DNA of 64,000 bases from Yamagishiella unicocca (lineage: Eukaryota; Chlorophyta; Chlorophyceae; Chlamydomonadales; Volvocaceae): contig BDSL01000101.1 of the NCBI GenBank assembly GCA_003116995.1, forward strand, positions 248,001-312,000, read 5' to 3'. The notes beneath the pieces are model-generated. The model ran no database searches. It had not been told where the DNA came from and saw only the letters and a program-made list of their open reading frames with translations. Within the stretch, counting starts at the first letter, position 1. Every line of letters starts with the position of its first letter. Below, piece by piece: positions 62,501 through 64,000 of this stretch. Position numbers and translations under genes: made by a program.

Positions 62501-63656
62501 CCCTAGGTGTGGCGAGAAAGGTAAGTCGTGGACCCCGTCAGCAGCATTGATATCTGAGCCTCACTCACGATCCCAGTCGCGATGGCAAAAGTACATTCCC
62601 ATCAGCTGCGGCAAGGCGGGCGGAAGGGGTGGGCGGATGGGGCGAGTAGAAGGGGCGGAAGGCATCAGTGACTTCTTCGTAACCAAACATATTTACAGCA
62701 ACCAGGATCGAATGTCAATATCGTCTAGAGCTGTCTTTTGACTGCTTCTGCCCAAACATCGCGCACGGCGATGGTATTATGATACCATGGAACGGTAAGT
62801 GCACCCTGACGTGCGTACGGCATAGTGGGATTGATGCTTACCAGCCCCTTGAACATGGACAACACCCGCAGCGCCTCCTCTCGTCTGGAGTAGGCCTGCT
62901 GGATACTGCGCAGCGCAGCACAAATGAGGACATCGGGGCCTGAGTGCGCAGCCGACAACAGCCGTGGCGCTACGCTGACTTTGCAATGGGTGATGCTTGC
63001 ATTAAATTGGATGTCCGCACGCTGCATTATCGTATCACGCGCGCGCCCCCACAACTTCCTCCTCGGCCTATCCAACGTTAACTGTTGTACGGCATCTCGT
63101 ACAGACTGTTCGGACGCCCAGGCGTGCCGTGGAATAAATGATGAAGAGGCGGTTTACCCGAACGGTGGCAATCACATCGCGGGTACTTATGCTCTGGATC
63201 ATGATACGTTGCAACACCTGCCTGAACACGAGGGGGAACACGGTCCCGACTGATATGATGGTGAACTCCACTCGGAACCTGTCGGGGAAGGGAACAGGTG
63301 GAGCTTAGAGGAAAACTGAAGGGATTAGGTGGGCGGAATGTGCTGGAACAGCGGTGTGCACTTTCAGGCTGGCTGCACTTCGCCACGCGCACGACAGTCG
63401 AAACGGCAACCCGCGCACTCGCCTCAGGTCCAACATCGAGGTCTGGCAGAAGTACACCATCATGCAGGACAATGCAGCCATTGCGAGAGTCCTGATGTTG
63501 ACGAGGAATATGCAGGCCCTGAAAGCGACGTCAAACGCGAACGGCCGTAAGAATTGCTAACAGGTTTCAGCGAGCGCTGGCTTTTTCGCGGGTCAAATAG
63601 GCATCTAACACACCTCACGTATCTTACAGCATGGATCCATAGCCGCCAGCGGTGCC
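59521..63656 (-). CDS. Polytopic membrane protein, possibly bestrophin-like (5' end incomplete)
   Basis: Minus-strand exons: 63423-63518, 63222-63278, 62842-62905, 62569-62605, 61893-62303, 61578-61614, 61139-61268, 60535-60602 and 59521-60283 (555 codons), with a possible short exon at 63628-63656 before them. Membrane segments: ACIFLVNIRTLAMAALSCMM, FTIISVGTVFPLVF, LRYVSFILMVITIVMAAPYF and GYVTAILYVLVVSTLY. Characteristic motifs are SIQQAYSRREEALRVLSMFK, LREYRTPFMLR and ALENPFDGIGMDD; the last resembles the conserved region after the final helix in bestrophin/UPF0187 anion channels, and the whole layout recurs, as I recall, in algal and protist membrane proteins. The cytosolic C-terminus contains about eight imperfect 15-residue repeats (type RPGSGAPSHKATGSL). 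The first two introns appear to use GC donors. Function as a channel is inference. Confidence 0.65.
60883..61095 (-). repeat. 27-bp tandem repeat in intron
   Basis: Eight copies of GACATGGCAGGATCTCCCTT plus GTCACAA, with single-base variants, in the intron between exons 61139-61268 and 60535-60602. As 27 is a multiple of three, each minus frame reads a 9-residue repeat, and the frame of the preceding exon stays open to about 60755. Confidence 0.93.
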
Positions 63657-63871
63657 CTGCGCGATGTTTCCTCGGCCGGGGCTTGCAGTGGTCCGGCGCA
63701 GGTGAGACACGCATCAGGGCTTGTGCAGCGAATTATTACAGGTTACAGTAGAATACGCTGTTTAACAACTCAGGCGCTACGTCCGAACCCCGAAGCTGCT
63801 TCTACTGAGTACGACGAAGCCGCACGGAGAAGTGCAGCACCCTACTGCCTATGTCGCGATTGTTATTTCAG

Positions 63872-64000
63872 GCCCCCAGCGCCCATTTATTCAAGTGATT
63901 CTCAGACTTCTCCTCATAAGAAGGCAGGTTCCAATGCACCATCGCCAAAAGCGGAAGCTAGGGCCGTTGAAAAAACGGGGTTCAATGAGCGCGCGGACTC
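63872..64000 (+). CDS. Possible exon of a + strand gene running off the window
   Basis: A TGTTATTTCAG acceptor at 63861-63871 is followed by 129 bp open in one frame, reading a hydrophilic Ser/Pro/Lys-rich peptide (SSDSQTSPHKKAGSNAPSPK). No domain is visible. The same bases on the minus strand contain a short ATG frame (MVHWNLPSYEEKSENHLNKW) that could instead be an N-terminal exon of the neighbouring membrane protein, though no donor follows it. Confidence 0.25.

Noticed and set aside
63423..63518. Conventional GT donor at CGA|GTGCGC instead of AG|GCGAGT
   Set aside because: It would put the next exon in the wrong frame (no membrane segment, no SIQQAYSRREEA continuation), so the GC donor is preferred.

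Overview
The window looks like nuclear DNA of a volvocine-type green alga (Chlamydomonas/Gonium/Volvox relatives). The reasons are very GC-rich coding sequence, dense small exons with GT-AG introns (one gene has 41 exons in 18.4 kb), abundant intronic minisatellites, TGTAA polyadenylation motifs after several stops, and a plant/alga-type CYP97 carotenoid hydroxylase. There are no operons. Gene models were built by hand from splice sites and codon phase, so boundaries are inference except where phase and protein family agree.

Layout. 1-3401 (+): 3' part of an Armadillo-like repeat gene. 3402-6667: mostly no convincing gene, with weak + strand exon-like pieces at the end. 6698-13353 (-): complete PA-TM-RING E3 ubiquitin ligase in 11 exons. 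13695-14422 (-): small unrecognised three-exon gene. 14975-15374 (+): piece with a Psq/pogo-type helix-turn-helix, probably a transposon remnant. 16862-35295 (+): secreted alpha-2-macroglobulin-like protein of about 2308 residues with a C-terminal EGF-like module and no visible thioester. 37285-38440 (-): decayed ORF with frameshifts and an internal stop. 39350-40243 (+): small three-exon gene. 40890-41324 (-): LRAT/NlpC-P60-like domain protein. 42034-44626 (+): secreted SdiA-regulated (YjiK-like) beta-propeller protein. 45094-47488 (+): palmitoyl-protein thioesterase 1. 48607-53500 (-): CYP97, A-type by most features. 54482-57129 (-): polytopic membrane protein of unknown function, 5' end not found. 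59521-63656 (-): polytopic membrane protein with bestrophin-like features, 5' end unresolved. 63872-64000 (+): possible start of another gene.

Themes. Three products (A2M-like, SdiA-regulated-like, PPT1) begin with signal peptides; they and the RING ligase point to secretory or endolysosomal roles, but nothing shows that they work together. CYP97 is expected to be plastidial. The most unusual features are the thioester-less A2M-like protein, stop-free intronic minisatellites of 13, 25 and 91 bp (all 1 mod 3), two consecutive GC-AG introns, a nested palindrome and a 35-bp foldback in A2M introns, and dispersed intronic repeat families. I saw no rRNA, tRNA or CRISPR array.
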